Assembly (NCBI GenBank): GCA_021307315.1
Contig: JAJSPD010000001.1
Coordinates: 186,001-250,000, forward strand
DNA: 64,000 bases
Direction: 5' to 3'
From: Bisporella sp. PMI_857
Lineage: Eukaryota; Ascomycota; Leotiomycetes; Helotiales; Helotiaceae
Part shown: positions 1 through 11,302 of the stretch, one piece after another
How positions within the stretch are numbered: position 1 is the stretch's first letter
Layout of the letters: every line of letters begins with the position of its first letter
Translations under genes and position numbers: made by a program
The notes under the pieces: model-generated
Databases searched by the model: none
Seen by the model: only the letters and a program-made list of their open reading frames with translations
What the model was told of the DNA's origin: nothing

Positions 1-287
1 TCTTCAGCAATAATTATACCCTCACCACCCAACACCTCGTCCTGGGCCTCTTGTGGCCCGATCTGCACCAAAGCCTCGCTCCATCGTCTCCCCTCATCCT
101 CATCACTCCCTAGTGCACCTGACATCTCCAGCTCCGGGCCGGTGAGAGGAGCCACTGCAGAGCCTAGGACATGTACACCATCTGATTTGAAACCGTGGTT
201 TGTAGAGATGGAGCTAGCGAGATTGACTTGACTCTTATGCTTGGAGAAAGGATAGTTGAAGGATCCGGGTCGCCAAAGCGGAAACAT
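1..287 (-). CDS. 5' part of an unknown protein gene, truncated by the window edge
   Basis: An open frame runs from an ATG at 287 down the minus strand to base 1 without a stop (95 codons plus 2 nt). It is therefore the N-terminal part of a gene that continues left of the window. The visible protein starts MFPLWRPGSFNYPFSKHK and is rich in Ser, Gly, Glu and Asp. I see no signal peptide, membrane segment or known domain in it. A TTTATAAA element lies at 520-527, about 235 nt upstream of the start, and could be a TATA box. The gene is separated from its neighbour by about 870 bases. An exon of a spliced gene is likely, but no intron is visible here. I do not recognise the product. Confidence 0.55.
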   Translation of the reverse strand, partial: MFPLWRPGSFNYPFSKHKSQVNLASSISTNHGFKSDGVHVLGSAVAPLTGPELEMSGALGSDEDEGRRWSEALVQIGPQEAQDEVLGGEGIIIAE

Positions 288-1157
288 CTTGGATTTGTAA
301 TAAGTTGGTAAATATTCTGTATATCCAACTATTTGTAAAGAGAAACGAAAGGTGATGTTGAGTTGCCGTTAGTATGGCTGAGCATTGCCACACAAAGTAC
401 GTGGACGGAACAGGCTCATAGAGTCAACACGAAAAGAGAAAGAGAATCAAAGATATAGGGATAAAGTAGCGGGTTGCAAAGCTTGGTGAGTATCTCATTG
501 ATACGATAATGGCGATTCATTTATAAACTATCAAGTCCCCAATTTTCATGACATACACATGTCAAACTCATATCCAATGTACCAGATCAAACAACCGATT
601 CAGCTCGGAGTTTTCCCTTCATCTACACAGACTCTGCATCCCAAAAATACGATGAGTATTGTCTTTAGACAGTGGCTCATCTCTTATCTGCGCGGGTTTT
701 TTCGTCACATCATCAAGCACTTCTTGGACCTGATTCGATAAACTCTCATCTCCTCTAAGAGGTGAGGGGGAACCACGTGCAGCCGGTCTAGATGTTTGTA
801 TCCATAAATTTGAATTTTAGAAACATTTGTGCTTGGTGGCCAAGAATGTAGCACTCTCGTGCCCCTAGATATTTGTACTTTCATTTGTGTAGAAATACAC
901 AACCTAATTATGTTGTGAACTGAGTCTGTATCGCTACCTCGGGCACTGATTGCAAGGTCAAAGTCAAAAACAAATGCATGTATTACTTGAGTGACTAGCA
1001 AAATGTAGCGAGTGCAATTCGCCAAGACCAACCATGGGTATTCCTTATAGCCATCTAAAATTCCACACAATACAACTTTCTCCTTATCGTCAAACCTGCA
1101 GACCTACTGCAAAAATAGTTCCGCGGTCGTGAAGGGTAGTTCAGCTTAACGGCCGCT
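288..1157. other. Intergenic: upstream region of the left-edge gene and 3' side of the next gene
   Basis: No supported gene. The only long open frame here (minus strand, 705-1070) lacks family resemblance and good codon character. A TTTATAAA palindrome at 520-527 is placed suitably for the left-edge gene. Confidence 0.5.
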
Positions 1158-4100
1158 TTAGCTAATCCCCTTTCGTAATCTTACACGGGTTCTAATAGCT
1201 AGCCGTGTTCCCCTCAGCCATTCAATCACCTTCGTGCGTATATTATGGCCCCGAAAATTCCCTGCGGTATCCCCAGGCTTCGTGGCATCTGTCTCAGCAT
1301 CCATTCTAGCACCCCGAAGATCGGGATTGGACCTTGCAGGCGATGGGCTAGGCACTTGTGGCCTGTTCCGATCTCTCCATGTGAGGTCATCGTATGACTG
1401 CGCCGCGTTTCTGGCCATGTATGGAGTCGTAATCCGAGCCCTGAAGTTAGATATCCTCTTCCTTATGTTTAATTTCTCAATATTATGCTCACTATCATCC
1501 GAGAAAAAGCTTCTATTCTGGGTTGGAGTCGGTAGAAGTGTTGGCTGAGTTACTATGGGCGCAATAGTCGACTGGTATGTGTGGTGTGCCTGCAACGTTT
1601 GGGCCGAGTTGATGCTTTGAACTTCAGCAGATGTGCCATCAGCAGACAAGGCATTGCTATTCACACTTGATTTTCGTGAGTGCAGGTGTCTGCTGATGGA
1701 CGAGAAGACGTCGATTCCAGAAGTTGATGAAAACAAATCTGTTGGACTTCGCAACTGCAAGCCAGTAGCAGATCGTGATTCGCTAGAGCCCCTATTAACA
1801 CGAACAGTACCTATAGTCGACCCTGATGCCCTAGTGATCTTTAACTTGAACTTGGGTTGTTTCACACTAGCAGTCAAGTCTTCGCCTTGTTTCGTTAGCT
1901 GGGGAATTCCCGTAGCAGATTTCTGGTCAGACCAGGGATAACATTCTTCAAAATTCCAAGATCGAGATTCCTTAGCAGAGGTTGGATGTGGCGCGGTAGA
2001 ATTCCTCATCTTGAGTTTAAGCCTAGGTGTGTGCGGGTTTTGTTCGATCTCTTCTTCAAGTATCGTAGATACCGGTCCAATTGGCTTTGAGTCTAGCTCA
2101 GCCGGATTTATCTTCGAAGTTGCGACCGCCTCCACATTAATTTTCAGCTCCTTCGTAGACGCTCGTTCGGCGCAGCTCTGGGCAGACTTGTTATTTGGCA
2201 ACGGAGGTGAGGTATTGGAGAATGATGGTTGGACAGATCCTGTCTTATATTGTAGAGGCGTCACTTCTTGAACACGTTTCTCGGATAGTTTGGGAACCGC
2301 GGGAAGTGCTTTCATAAGCTGAGGGATACTATTTTTCAGCTTCAACTGTCTTGCAGGCGAGATTGGTTTTGGAGCCAGCATTGGAGAATCGGAGCGAGAA
2401 ATCAATCTCCTTGGAAATTGATGACTGAAGTTTGGTACATCGGCATCCCCGCAAGAAGGTTCAGACATTGTTTCGACTCGCCTTTTCTTGCTTGGGCGAT
2501 GAGTTAATGTGGTTGGAAGTTCTGGGAAATGCTTATCCCTTTCTATGCTTGGTTGATTGACAATCGAAACTTGCTGCACAGCAGGAGTATTGGATTGCCC
2601 TAGTGGTTTTGGTGCTTCCTCAGGTACGAAAGGAATCAGCCGAGGCGTAACTTCAGGAGATTGAGTCCCATTGAAAACTAGCGCTTCTTCAAAACCATGT
2701 GCCGTTTCTTTAGGCTCTACTTCGTCCGGAACATCCATATTGAGCGACCGGCTTGAGCGTTTCCGGCTACTTGCAGAAGAACGCCGTTCTAACTTCCCAT
2801 CAACAGCTCCGTCGAGATAGGACCCGGCTCTATTCAGCGAATGTAAGGCATGTTGTGGAGGGAGATTCAGTATCCGCCCTCTACACGTATCTGATGAAGC
2901 CCTGGACTTTCTATGTTCGATTTCAGCACCTAGACGGGGAGGTTGTTCTAATGGCGGTGGCGGAAATTGACGTAGGTGCGTGTTGAAACTGTAACCAGAA
3001 GTCCTAATCGATTGCGATTCTATGCTGTGCTCAAGATCGAAATTTCCGTTTGAAGTATCAGCACTATTAACAGAATCGGTGGCAATTGACTCCCCACGTG
3101 TATCCAGATTTAGCAACTCGAATGACGATATAGAGGGCAGGCCAAATGCTTCCAAAACATTTCGGTTTAATTCCTGAGCGCCGGGTCCAAGTACAGAAAC
3201 TCTAATTGCATTTTTGTCCCGGACATCGTTTTCAGACTGAACCATCAAGGCGTGGTTCGCAATTTGCTGCGCCTTTACAGTTTCACTATTGCCAACATTT
3301 TCAAGTAAAGAGCTACGCGAGTTTTCATTAGACTTGTGATGGATGACAGTGGAATTTTCGGAAGAATAGCGAAGCTTCCGATCAGATGTGCCCTTTTCTT
3401 GCTCCTGCCAGTTAGCGCTCAATGGTCGATCTTCCGGGATTGTCCTTTCAATGCGGAACTGTGGTGGAGGTTCTAAGACCGGAGGTGGATTATAATCATC
3501 GACATCAAAATCCTCCGTATAGTCATAATACAGCGGCGATGGGGGATGAAGCTTGCCGGGTGTGGTAGCTGTAGAGACTGCAGACGCTGTATGATATAGA
3601 TTTATAGTTGATGCCAAGCTGAGTATGCTCCGTGCCGGCGAGCTGTTAATGGATGCTGGCATGTTTCGATGTGACCAGTCGGGTGTCGAGACAGCTTCAT
3701 CTTGCCGCGTGTAAGGACTAGGCGATCTTCGTGATGACGGAGATTGGCTCAAGAGCGACGGCGTTGATCTATTTACATTTGAACGCAGAGGAGGAGGAAT
3801 GGCATATCGTTTCTGAGCATAGAGAGACGACGGAGAGTTGGTACGAGGTGCCTGTGAGAGAACATTAGTATTTAAAATACACACAAACATATATACGCAA
3901 GCGATGATGACACAATACGCTAATGAGCGTGCCATTAATACTTACATAGGTCCCTCTGTCGATCTCCGCACGTCGTGAATAATCGACCACACCTCCATCG
4001 GTCAATGCAGGGGAAGATGGACGGAATCCAGGGCGTCTCAGCCGGGCAGGATATGCAAATGGAGATCTCGGGCGTTGCGTATGCCCATGCCCTTCTGGTT

Positions 4101-4623
4101 GGCTTCGGAGACTGGAATATGATCGGTGATTGTTTAAGGCATATTGTGAATAACCCTGATTCATAGAATAGGATCGATAATCGGATTCATCGTACCCACG
4201 ATTGGCAGACTTTTGGCTCGGTGTTTCATACATTGATATGATCTCTGACGAAGCATCCCTGACATACGATGGTAGACGCCGTCTGTCATCAACACCAGAT
4301 GGGCCATAGGACGGATAGTTTCGAGGCCTCTGCGAAGACTGCGAACCGCTCTCTCCATATGCCCCTTGCATTCTTCGAGGACTGCTGGGAGGATGCGGAA
4401 CACGTGGTGGCTTAATTGAGAACATGCCAATATCGCCCGTCTCCGTTGTAGTCTTCAGCATGCTCTGGAAGGCTTTGGGAAGTGCAGGTGGCGCTCGATT
4501 TTCCTCGGTCCGCAATATCGACACGCGGGTTGAGGGCCGATTCATATCGGGGCGAGAACGCGTTGAACCTGCGGGCCTTCTCTCAAGGCTCGGAGAGCCA
4601 TTCACAGGTATAGCCGCTGCCAT
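1158..4623 (-). CDS. Large disordered Ser/Pro-rich protein, unknown function
   Basis: Two exons, 4623-3946 and 3851-1158, are joined across a 94-nt intron (GTAAGT...CTCACAG, phase 0) and give 1,123 residues. The first exon starts at the only suitable ATG. The continuing open frame through the intron would be an artefact of its length and lacks sense. The protein is dominated by Ser, Pro, Arg and Thr. It has proline clusters (PPPLRS, PPPVLEPPPQF, PPPPLEQPP) and a conspicuously basic, helix-prone C-terminus from about residue 1,095 on (alternating hydrophobic and Arg/Lys residues, ending near VRLRKGIS). No enzyme fold, transmembrane segment or zinc motif is visible. The composition resembles scaffold or cell-polarity proteins of filamentous fungi, but that is only an analogy. 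I do not recognise the family. Confidence 0.75.
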
Positions 4624-6935
4624 TTTATATGATCAAAGCGGTCGAGGGAGGCAAACGAAGTATGAAGGCGCGGTACCTAGACTGTCACAACGTTATGGGG
4701 CTGGATCGTTGAGAACTTCTCCATTAGATGAATCGTAGTAGATAGGCGTTTAGAATTAATGGCGGAAAACAATCTATGGTCGGACTCTGTTTTCAAACTT
4801 AAGGCGAGAATGAAAGCTGGCCATCAAAAATATGGCAGGGTGTATTGCGTGCCTATGTCGACGGGAAAGGAAGGAACGCCTGGTTGGGAGTCCACCTCGC
4901 CGTCAAAGTGTCAAAACGCTAATGCCTCTCAAATATGAATGCTTCTGAAAGCAGCAAAAGTTAAATTTCCTTATGAGAACCGAATTGTGTGTTGGGTTTC
5001 CGGCGGACCTGTTCTACTTGGACTGCATTCCTTCAGCGCTGAGGACGACATCACTTGCACAATATCAGGAATCGAAAGGCGACGTGAATATTTTCAGATA
5101 GGTTCCGCCTGTATTTCCAACAACAAAAATCAGTTAGCGGACCAAAGTCTCGAAGTTTTGAAAACTATGGTGACAAGAGAATGGCTACATCTACCTTATT
5201 CTGGTCTTATGAAGCGATGAGCCCCTCATAGCATAACAGGATTGCTCTGATAGCTTAGTTCTCCTAACCGTACAATGTCAAGTTGTGGCAGGCTCAACGT
5301 AACTACGACCCTTATTTTATTGATCAGCAGGAGAACTCAATTGTTTGAGATTCTAGTTAAGAGACGTACGACTGAGCAGAGAGTAAAGAATGAAAGACAA
5401 CTTACAGTTTATCCGGATGTTCTTGGAATTATTCGTAATGGTTTCAATGAGGGGTTAGTCGATGTAATAGAAGACAAATCCATCCATGGATTGATGTTGT
5501 GTTTACTCACGTTATTTCTGTCATCTGCTTCAAAGAATAGGACAGGCATGCCAAAGTTTGTATCCAGTTTTCTCCTCTCACTATGTCTTACTGCATATCT
5601 CCTTTATAATTAAGACTTACGCTGGTGCAGTGACAGAATTGCTTATCCTTTCTACATCTATGGTTGATGGCTGTCCATTTAAAAGAAAATACAAGGATGA
5701 ATCAGCTAGACTTTGAACACGAAGCATATATCAAGCCTTAAAGGGAAATATCAATGTTCAGAGCCGTGGGGTTATAGACGATTTGTACTTCAAACCTATC
5801 CACAATAGCTTGTTCGATTATTGACCCACCTAGAGGTGAAAAATGAATAATGCAATCAATTGTTACATTCTTCAATGGATATGCAGCACTTGCCACTATC
5901 TATAGAGGATATGTTTCGGTTTGCCCTGATAGAATCATCAGATATGCCATAGTTAGCATCTCTTAAAAATCATTGAGCTTTTGTTCTAGGGGTAAAACGC
6001 TTCAAGCAGCAGGCAGTATCTCAAGGTTTGACCTTCTGAAATTCCAAGGTATCAAAAGATGTAATAAAGACAAGCTATCCTTCCATTTAACGCTGGCAAA
6101 AGGCAAGATATATAATTCCCACAAATTAGGTTGCACGAAGCTGTTTGAGAGACCATCCTCAGTGACTAAGCTACATGTTCAGAACACGTTGCAAGCTTCT
6201 CAACAACGAAACCTCATCTTAGGCTCATATTAAGTAAAGGCTTGGCTAATAGATCTCGATATGCGGATGACCTCGAATTAGCCGTTGCAAGATCTGATCT
6301 TAAAAGCAGAGGCAATTCGTTTACCGATAATGGCCATCTGAGGTAGTTTCGGTATGCCAATTTTCAGGGTCGCGTTGGAATGGCATCTATTTAATATAGG
6401 TAGCGCAAGGAGACCAGGCCACGAAGGATGGATAATGTGACAGAGCAGAAGGATACTGGAAAGGCTGAAGCTTGGTAATGGAAGTATTGAAGTCCTACCG
6501 GCTGTTTGCACTAGTAAGCATTTGTACCAGACTAGACAAATCAGTATATGTGTCGTCTGGTGTTGGTATTGAGAAGGCGCAGGTAGTGGAAGCTTTGGAC
6601 ACTCTGTCCCTAAACTAGAACCAGTAACGCTGTCTGAACCGTCCGAAGGAGGCGGAGAAAGTGGGCCCATAGCTAAATTTATAAGGACAGGGGAGGTATG
6701 ATTTCCCTTGATAAAGAACACCTCGCCTCACCCCTCGCGCTGATTCTTATCCTGTATACCATTTACTCTCTTAATTCTGACTGGAGTCATTCAATTCCTC
6801 TAAGGTATGTTATATCAGTCTTCAACGACCTCAAAACATCATTTCCAATAGAACCTGAAGACTGCGACTGTCAGCTCATTGGACCTGCAGCTAACCTTGC
6901 CACACCATAGCCCGTTCCTTCACACAACAGTCAAG
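4624..6935. other. 2.3 kb spacer without a supported gene
   Basis: The left end is the upstream region of the disordered-protein gene; the right end is the promoter of PDI. Open frames at 4939-5220, 5275-5613 and 6278-6721 (minus, ATG at 6670) were read on both strands. None shows a recognisable domain or a consistent splice model. The minus frame from 6670 (Ser/Pro-rich start, 266 bases divergent from PDI) is the only one I would re-examine with RNA data. Confidence 0.45.
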
Positions 6936-8758
6936 ATGCGCTCTTTCGCAACTGTCGCACTGGGCCTCCTCGGCGCTGCTGTAGCTTCAGCTTCAGATGT
7001 TGAGGTTCTCACAAAAGATACCTTCGCCGACTTTGTTAAGTCGAACGACCTAGTTCTCGCAGAATGTAAGTCGACTTCAGCTGTACAGCCGAAGGCTTAG
7101 CTGAAGACATCTTGCTAATGTCAATTGTAGTTTATGCAGTATGCCTACCCTGATACTTATAGTTTCTATTTCATTACTAACCTCCGCCTTTCTAATATAG
7201 CCATGGTGGTAAGTTTACTGAAACACCTGTCACGTTGCAGATTACTAATTATCTCCCAGCGGTCATTGCAAAGCATTGGCACCAGAATACGAGGAGGCTG
7301 CTACCACGCTGAAGGAGAAGAATATCAAGCTCGCCAAGGTCGACTGCACAGAGGAGGCTGATCTCTGCCAGACCTATGGCGTCGAGGGCTACCCAACTCT
7401 CAAGGTCTTCAGAGGCGAGGACAACATTTCTCCATACTCTGGACAGCGAAAAGCTCCTGCGTGAGTGCCCCATCTGTCTGCTCATATCCATATATCTGTC
7501 TTTAACACCCCATCACAGGATCGTCTCATACATGACCAAGCAATCCCTTCCTGCAGTTTCCCTTCTTACCAAGGAGACAGTTGAGGACTTCAAGACTGCC
7601 GATAAGGTTGTTTTGGTCGGATACTTCGCAGCAGATGATAAGGCATCTAACACCACATTCACAACTGTCGCTGAGAAGCTCCGTGATTCATATCTTTTTG
7701 GTGCTAGCAATGATGCTGAATTGGCCAAGGCGGAAGGTGTCTCTTTCCCAGCTGTTGTTCTATATAAGTCGTTTGATGAGGGCAAGAGTATCTTCGCTGA
7801 GGCATTGAGCGCCGAATCCATTGAGCAATTTGCTAAGACAGCCTCCATCCCCTTGATTGGCGAGGTTGGCCCAGAGACATACGCTGGTTACATGGCCACA
7901 GGTATCCCCTTGGCATATATATTCGCTGAGACTGAGGAGGAGCGCGCCACCCTTTCTGCTGCCCTTAAGCCCATTGCTGAGAAGCACAGAGGTGCTGTCA
8001 GCTTTGCCACCATCGACGCTAAGGCTTTTGGTGCTCACGCTGGCAACCTTAACCTCAAGGCTGATCAATGGCCAGCTTTTGCCATCCAAGATACTGTTAA
8101 CAACAAGAAGTTCCCATTCGACCAAGACACTGAGATCACTGAGAAGAGCATCGGGAAGTTCCTCGAGGATTTCGTTGCCGGCAAGGTTGAGCCTAGCATC
8201 AAGTCTGAGCCCATCCCAGAGACTCAGGATGGTCCAGTCCAAATTGTTGTCGCTAAGAACTATGAGTCCATTGTTCTAGATGATACCAAGGACGTTTTAA
8301 TAGAGTTCTACGCGCCATGGTGTGGTCACTGCAAGGCCCTTGCTCCCAAGTATGACATACTCGCTGAATTGTACGTTAAAGAAGGCAAGACGGACAAGGT
8401 CACTATCGCCAAAGTTGACGCCACTGCCAACGACGTTCCGGATGAGATTCAAGGTTTCCCAACCATCAAGCTTTACAAGGCTGGTGATAAGGCCAACCCA
8501 GTCACATATAGTGGTAGCCGTAGTATTGAGGATTTGATCCAATTCATCAAGGAGAATGGCAAGCACGGAGTCGAGGTTGCATACGACGAGGCAGCCGCTG
8601 AAGCTAAGCCGGACGAGCCATTGGCTCAGCAAGCTGAAGCTGCTACAGAATCTGTTAAGAGCGCCGCTGAGGAGGTTACCGAGTCCGTCAAGAGCGCCGC
8701 TGGCGAAGCTACTGAAGCTGCTAAGGGCGCCGCTGAGGAGGTCCATGATGAGTTGTAA
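6936..8758 (+). CDS. pdi1: Protein disulfide isomerase, ER-resident
   Basis: Five exons: 6936-7065, 7131-7138, 7201-7208, 7260-7460 and 7519-8758, giving 528 residues. Exons 2 and 3 are only 8 nt each. They encode FYA and PW plus two bases of the active-site Cys, restoring FYAPWCGHC (Cys49/Cys52). The second thioredoxin site, again CGHC, has Cys384/Cys387, giving the usual a-b-b'-a' order. An N-terminal signal peptide (hydrophobic core [16 protein letters not shown]) and a C-terminal HDEL place it in the ER lumen, where it forms and rearranges disulfides in secretory proteins. Just before HDEL lie three 11-residue repeats (residues 492-524) instead of a plain acidic tail. All five introns-exon phases agree. 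The upstream 270 bases show no clear unfolded-protein-response element. Confidence 0.96.
8645..8743 (+). repeat. Three tandem 33-bp units inside PDI, coding 11-residue repeats
   Basis: Units 8645-8677, 8678-8710 and 8711-8743 encode [22 protein letters not shown] and [11 protein letters not shown]. They are followed immediately by the HDEL codons and the stop. Third-codon positions differ between units, so the repeat is conserved at protein level rather than being a fresh duplication. Confidence 0.95.
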
Positions 8759-9197
8759 GGAGGCTGAGAAGGTCTAGCTTTCTTATGCATGTACTATCTA
8801 TTTCTCTAGCATTTTCAGTACCCAAGGAGCATTGGCCATCCAGGTTAAGATTGGCTGATAACAAAAATACTACGCGCTTATTAAGTAGCTGAAGCTTTTA
8901 GCGGTTATTGTTTCTATGATTAAGTGAGCAAACCTCAGGCTTTATGACATTTCCTGTTGTCATAATTCCACAACCCTGTGTTCCACTAACAGAAAGTCCT
9001 CTATACGTATTCCTGGCCTGAGGCAGGAAAAATGACATGGCAACTGGTGTGGGATGGGGAGCTTTACCGAGCTCCTTGTTTAGAAGAAATAAACCTTAGA
9101 GTAACACTTACCATATCTGTGCACAACCATACAATAGATAATCTACATATTCTCCTAACGGATGATTTTAGAACGATCCCAACAATACTTATCGATC
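8759..9197. other. Spacer between PDI and the small mitochondrial-type gene
   Basis: It holds the PDI 3' untranslated region and the upstream region of the next gene on the same strand. No gene, repeat or RNA is seen. Confidence 0.5.
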
Positions 9198-9773
9198 ATG
9201 GCATCACGCATCCTATTCCCGGCAATGCGCTCAGTCTCCTCAACCCCTGCCACTATCCAACTATCGCGAAGCTTCCAGACCTCCTCGCGAAGATTTGCAG
9301 AAGCAGCTACTCCTCTGCCGGTACGAAAACCAGTTGGAGCATTTAGAGGAGGGTCAGTTGACTGGTTATTTCTGTTTTTATTTCCGCGCAATGCATAGAG
9401 GATGTTACATTTCCAGCATGCGACACTTTCCATACTTCTTAGAATATAATTGCTGAACAGTACACATACTGATCGATAGTCTCAGATTACTCGGATTCTT
9501 CTTGGGAAGTACATTGGCTGGAACAGGTGTCTACTACTATGTTCTAGAGGAATACAAGGTGTCGAATGAGTTGTTGACAAGTGATATTTATGTGTGTCCC
9601 CAAGAATGGCCTGAACTCCTCTTGATAAACCAGAGGCTGCCCAGAGACTCAAGTCATCACAACCCAGCTAACGATGGTATCCGCAGAGTTTGCAAGCAAG
9701 TGTACAACGCGTGCACACCTATGTACAGACATTGGAGGAGAAGCTGGCTGAGCTGGAGAGGAAGAAGAACTAA
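9198..9773 (+). CDS. Small mitochondrial-type single-span membrane protein
   Basis: Three exons, 9198-9352, 9486-9591 and 9687-9773, give 115 residues. Introns have GTCAGT...CTCAG and GTGTGT...CGCAG ends, the second with a GCTAACG branch site. The N-terminus is Arg/Ser/Ala-rich with almost no acidic residues (MASRILFPAMRSVSS..., ...FQTSSRRFAEA), as in a mitochondrial presequence. A Gly-rich hydrophobic segment follows at about residues 51-70 (LLGFFLGSTLAGTGVYYYVL). The C-terminus is a short charged heptad-like helix (LQASVQRVHTYVQTLEEKLAELE). This is the layout of small inner-membrane proteins with a coiled-coil tail; the exact function is unknown to me. ATG 9198 is preferred because the reading frame upstream has only a non-ATG start. 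Confidence 0.8.
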
Positions 9774-10143
9774 GGCATAACCGTATGGCGTCAGATGATA
9801 GTCGACGCATATGGGGGCACATATGTTAGATTGAAAAGTTCTACCTTGGAAGATTTGCGGTAGGCAGCGAGTATTGTACAACAGCGTTGAGTTTGGTCTT
9901 CATTATGGCCAGGGTGGTGGAAGAGGAAGGGAATCATGATCTGTGTATATAGGGCCTCAAAATTAACTGAAAGAAATTGATTCAGAAACTCGTGTCTGAG
10001 AACGGTTTGCACCTAGTCTTAAACTCTCACCATGGCGTTACCCTGTAGATACGATCCATTACCTAAGTCAGGCTTGACCTCAGCCTCGCGTTACCAAAAA
10101 GTTTGAGCAAACTTCACCATTTTCATTTCTTATAACCTTCACA

Positions 10144-11078
10144 ATGATAAATTTTGGGCTGCGCGAAGTTCCAATATCAACAGTGCCGGATAAGCCGGGA
10201 TGGGCATATGTTCCTGATACGGGCGTTAATGCCTCACATGCAGCGTTGCAGCCCACATCACGAAAGCGCCATCGCACCGACCTTGCTGGTGACACAAACG
10301 CAAAGCAAGATGCGAAACTCCTGCGTGACCTAGCTGCTCTAGATCGAGAAAATCATCGAGAAGTCGCAATTCCAGTGCCTATACGACATCGTGATAACGC
10401 TGGGAGAGGTAAGTTTGTGGTATTCTTGGAATGGGGGGATGGAAAGCTAAGGGATATGTAGTGAGCCATGGGAAAGTTACACCTGCAGTGAGAAAAATAT
10501 TGCAGTCACAGAAGACGTTCGCAAATCACCTGGCGGATTATGAAGCGCTGATTGCCGCGGGCGGACAACCTGTCCCTCCACTTACGACCCAACCTTCCAG
10601 GGGAACACCAACAGCAACAGAGGCTCCTACGAAACGGTCACATAAGAAGAAGAATCCCCATGAATTGCTCAAGCCAGGTCGTAAGACCTCAAATTTACCC
10701 CAAGCTTCGACTTCAGTTGTCAAAACTGAAGCAAAGGAGGACACGCCAATGACTGATGCTGATGCGCCAGTTCTCATACTAGCTGCTGTCCCAGATCCTC
10801 CAGAACATCCTCAAGATAACAACCCGCTTTTGAAGTCAAGGGTACCGGCATTGCCATCTGATGAAGAGATAAAGAAGTTGCTTGCCGCGCCGCCTCTGAG
10901 CTATAATGAAGCTAAGGGGGGCTGGACAGACGAGGATATGAGGAAGCCTTTACGACATTTTTGTGAGGTCTGCGGGTATTGGGGACGAGCGAAGTGCATG
11001 AGATGCGGGGGAAGGGTGTGTGCTTTGGAGTGCCTGAATACTCATCAGGAGGAATGTTTTACAAGGTATGGTGCTTAA
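10144..11078 (+). CDS. VPS71: HIT-type zinc-finger subunit of the SWR1 chromatin-remodelling complex
   Basis: Two exons, 10144-10408 and 10462-11078 (53-nt intron, GTAAGT...TGTAG with a GCTAAG branch), give 293 residues. The conserved RKILQSQKTFANHLAD stretch follows the splice junction. The protein ends with a HIT zinc finger: eight ligands in CEVC, CMRC, CALEC and HQEEC, at the extreme C-terminus as in yeast Vps71/Swc6 and human ZNHIT1. The middle (about residues 130-240) is Pro/Thr/Lys-rich and looks disordered. In the known family this subunit helps SWR1 exchange H2A for H2A.Z in the nucleus. The acceptor at 10460-10461 was chosen over one about 30 nt downstream because of branch-point spacing. 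Confidence 0.88.
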
Positions 11079-11302
11079 CGATCATGAAAATGGTGTTTCT
11101 GGAGTAAGTGGCATTGCGAGGGAATATGATACCAAAGTTTGGCTGTTAAAAGGCGTGGAGCAGCATGTTCGTAGTCCAGGGAACTGATTTGAACTTCTAC
11201 AAAGAATACAGCACATTTACACTGCTATTCAACTATCATTTACGCATATGGAGGACATGAAGTGGAAATAATGAACGGCTTAGGACTTTTGATTTCCAAC
11301 GA

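Noticed and set aside
705..1070. 121-codon minus-strand open frame downstream of the large disordered gene
   Set aside because: No known domain or family resemblance; most likely 3' flank.
5275..5613. 112-codon plus-strand open frame
   Set aside because: AT-rich, no domain, no convincing codon pattern; the opposite strand is equally uninformative.
6278..6721. 147-codon minus-strand open frame divergent from PDI
   Set aside because: It has an ATG at 6670 but no recognisable domain, and its sequence turns into an unlikely Leu/Ile/Cys-rich run. No supported splice alternative was found.
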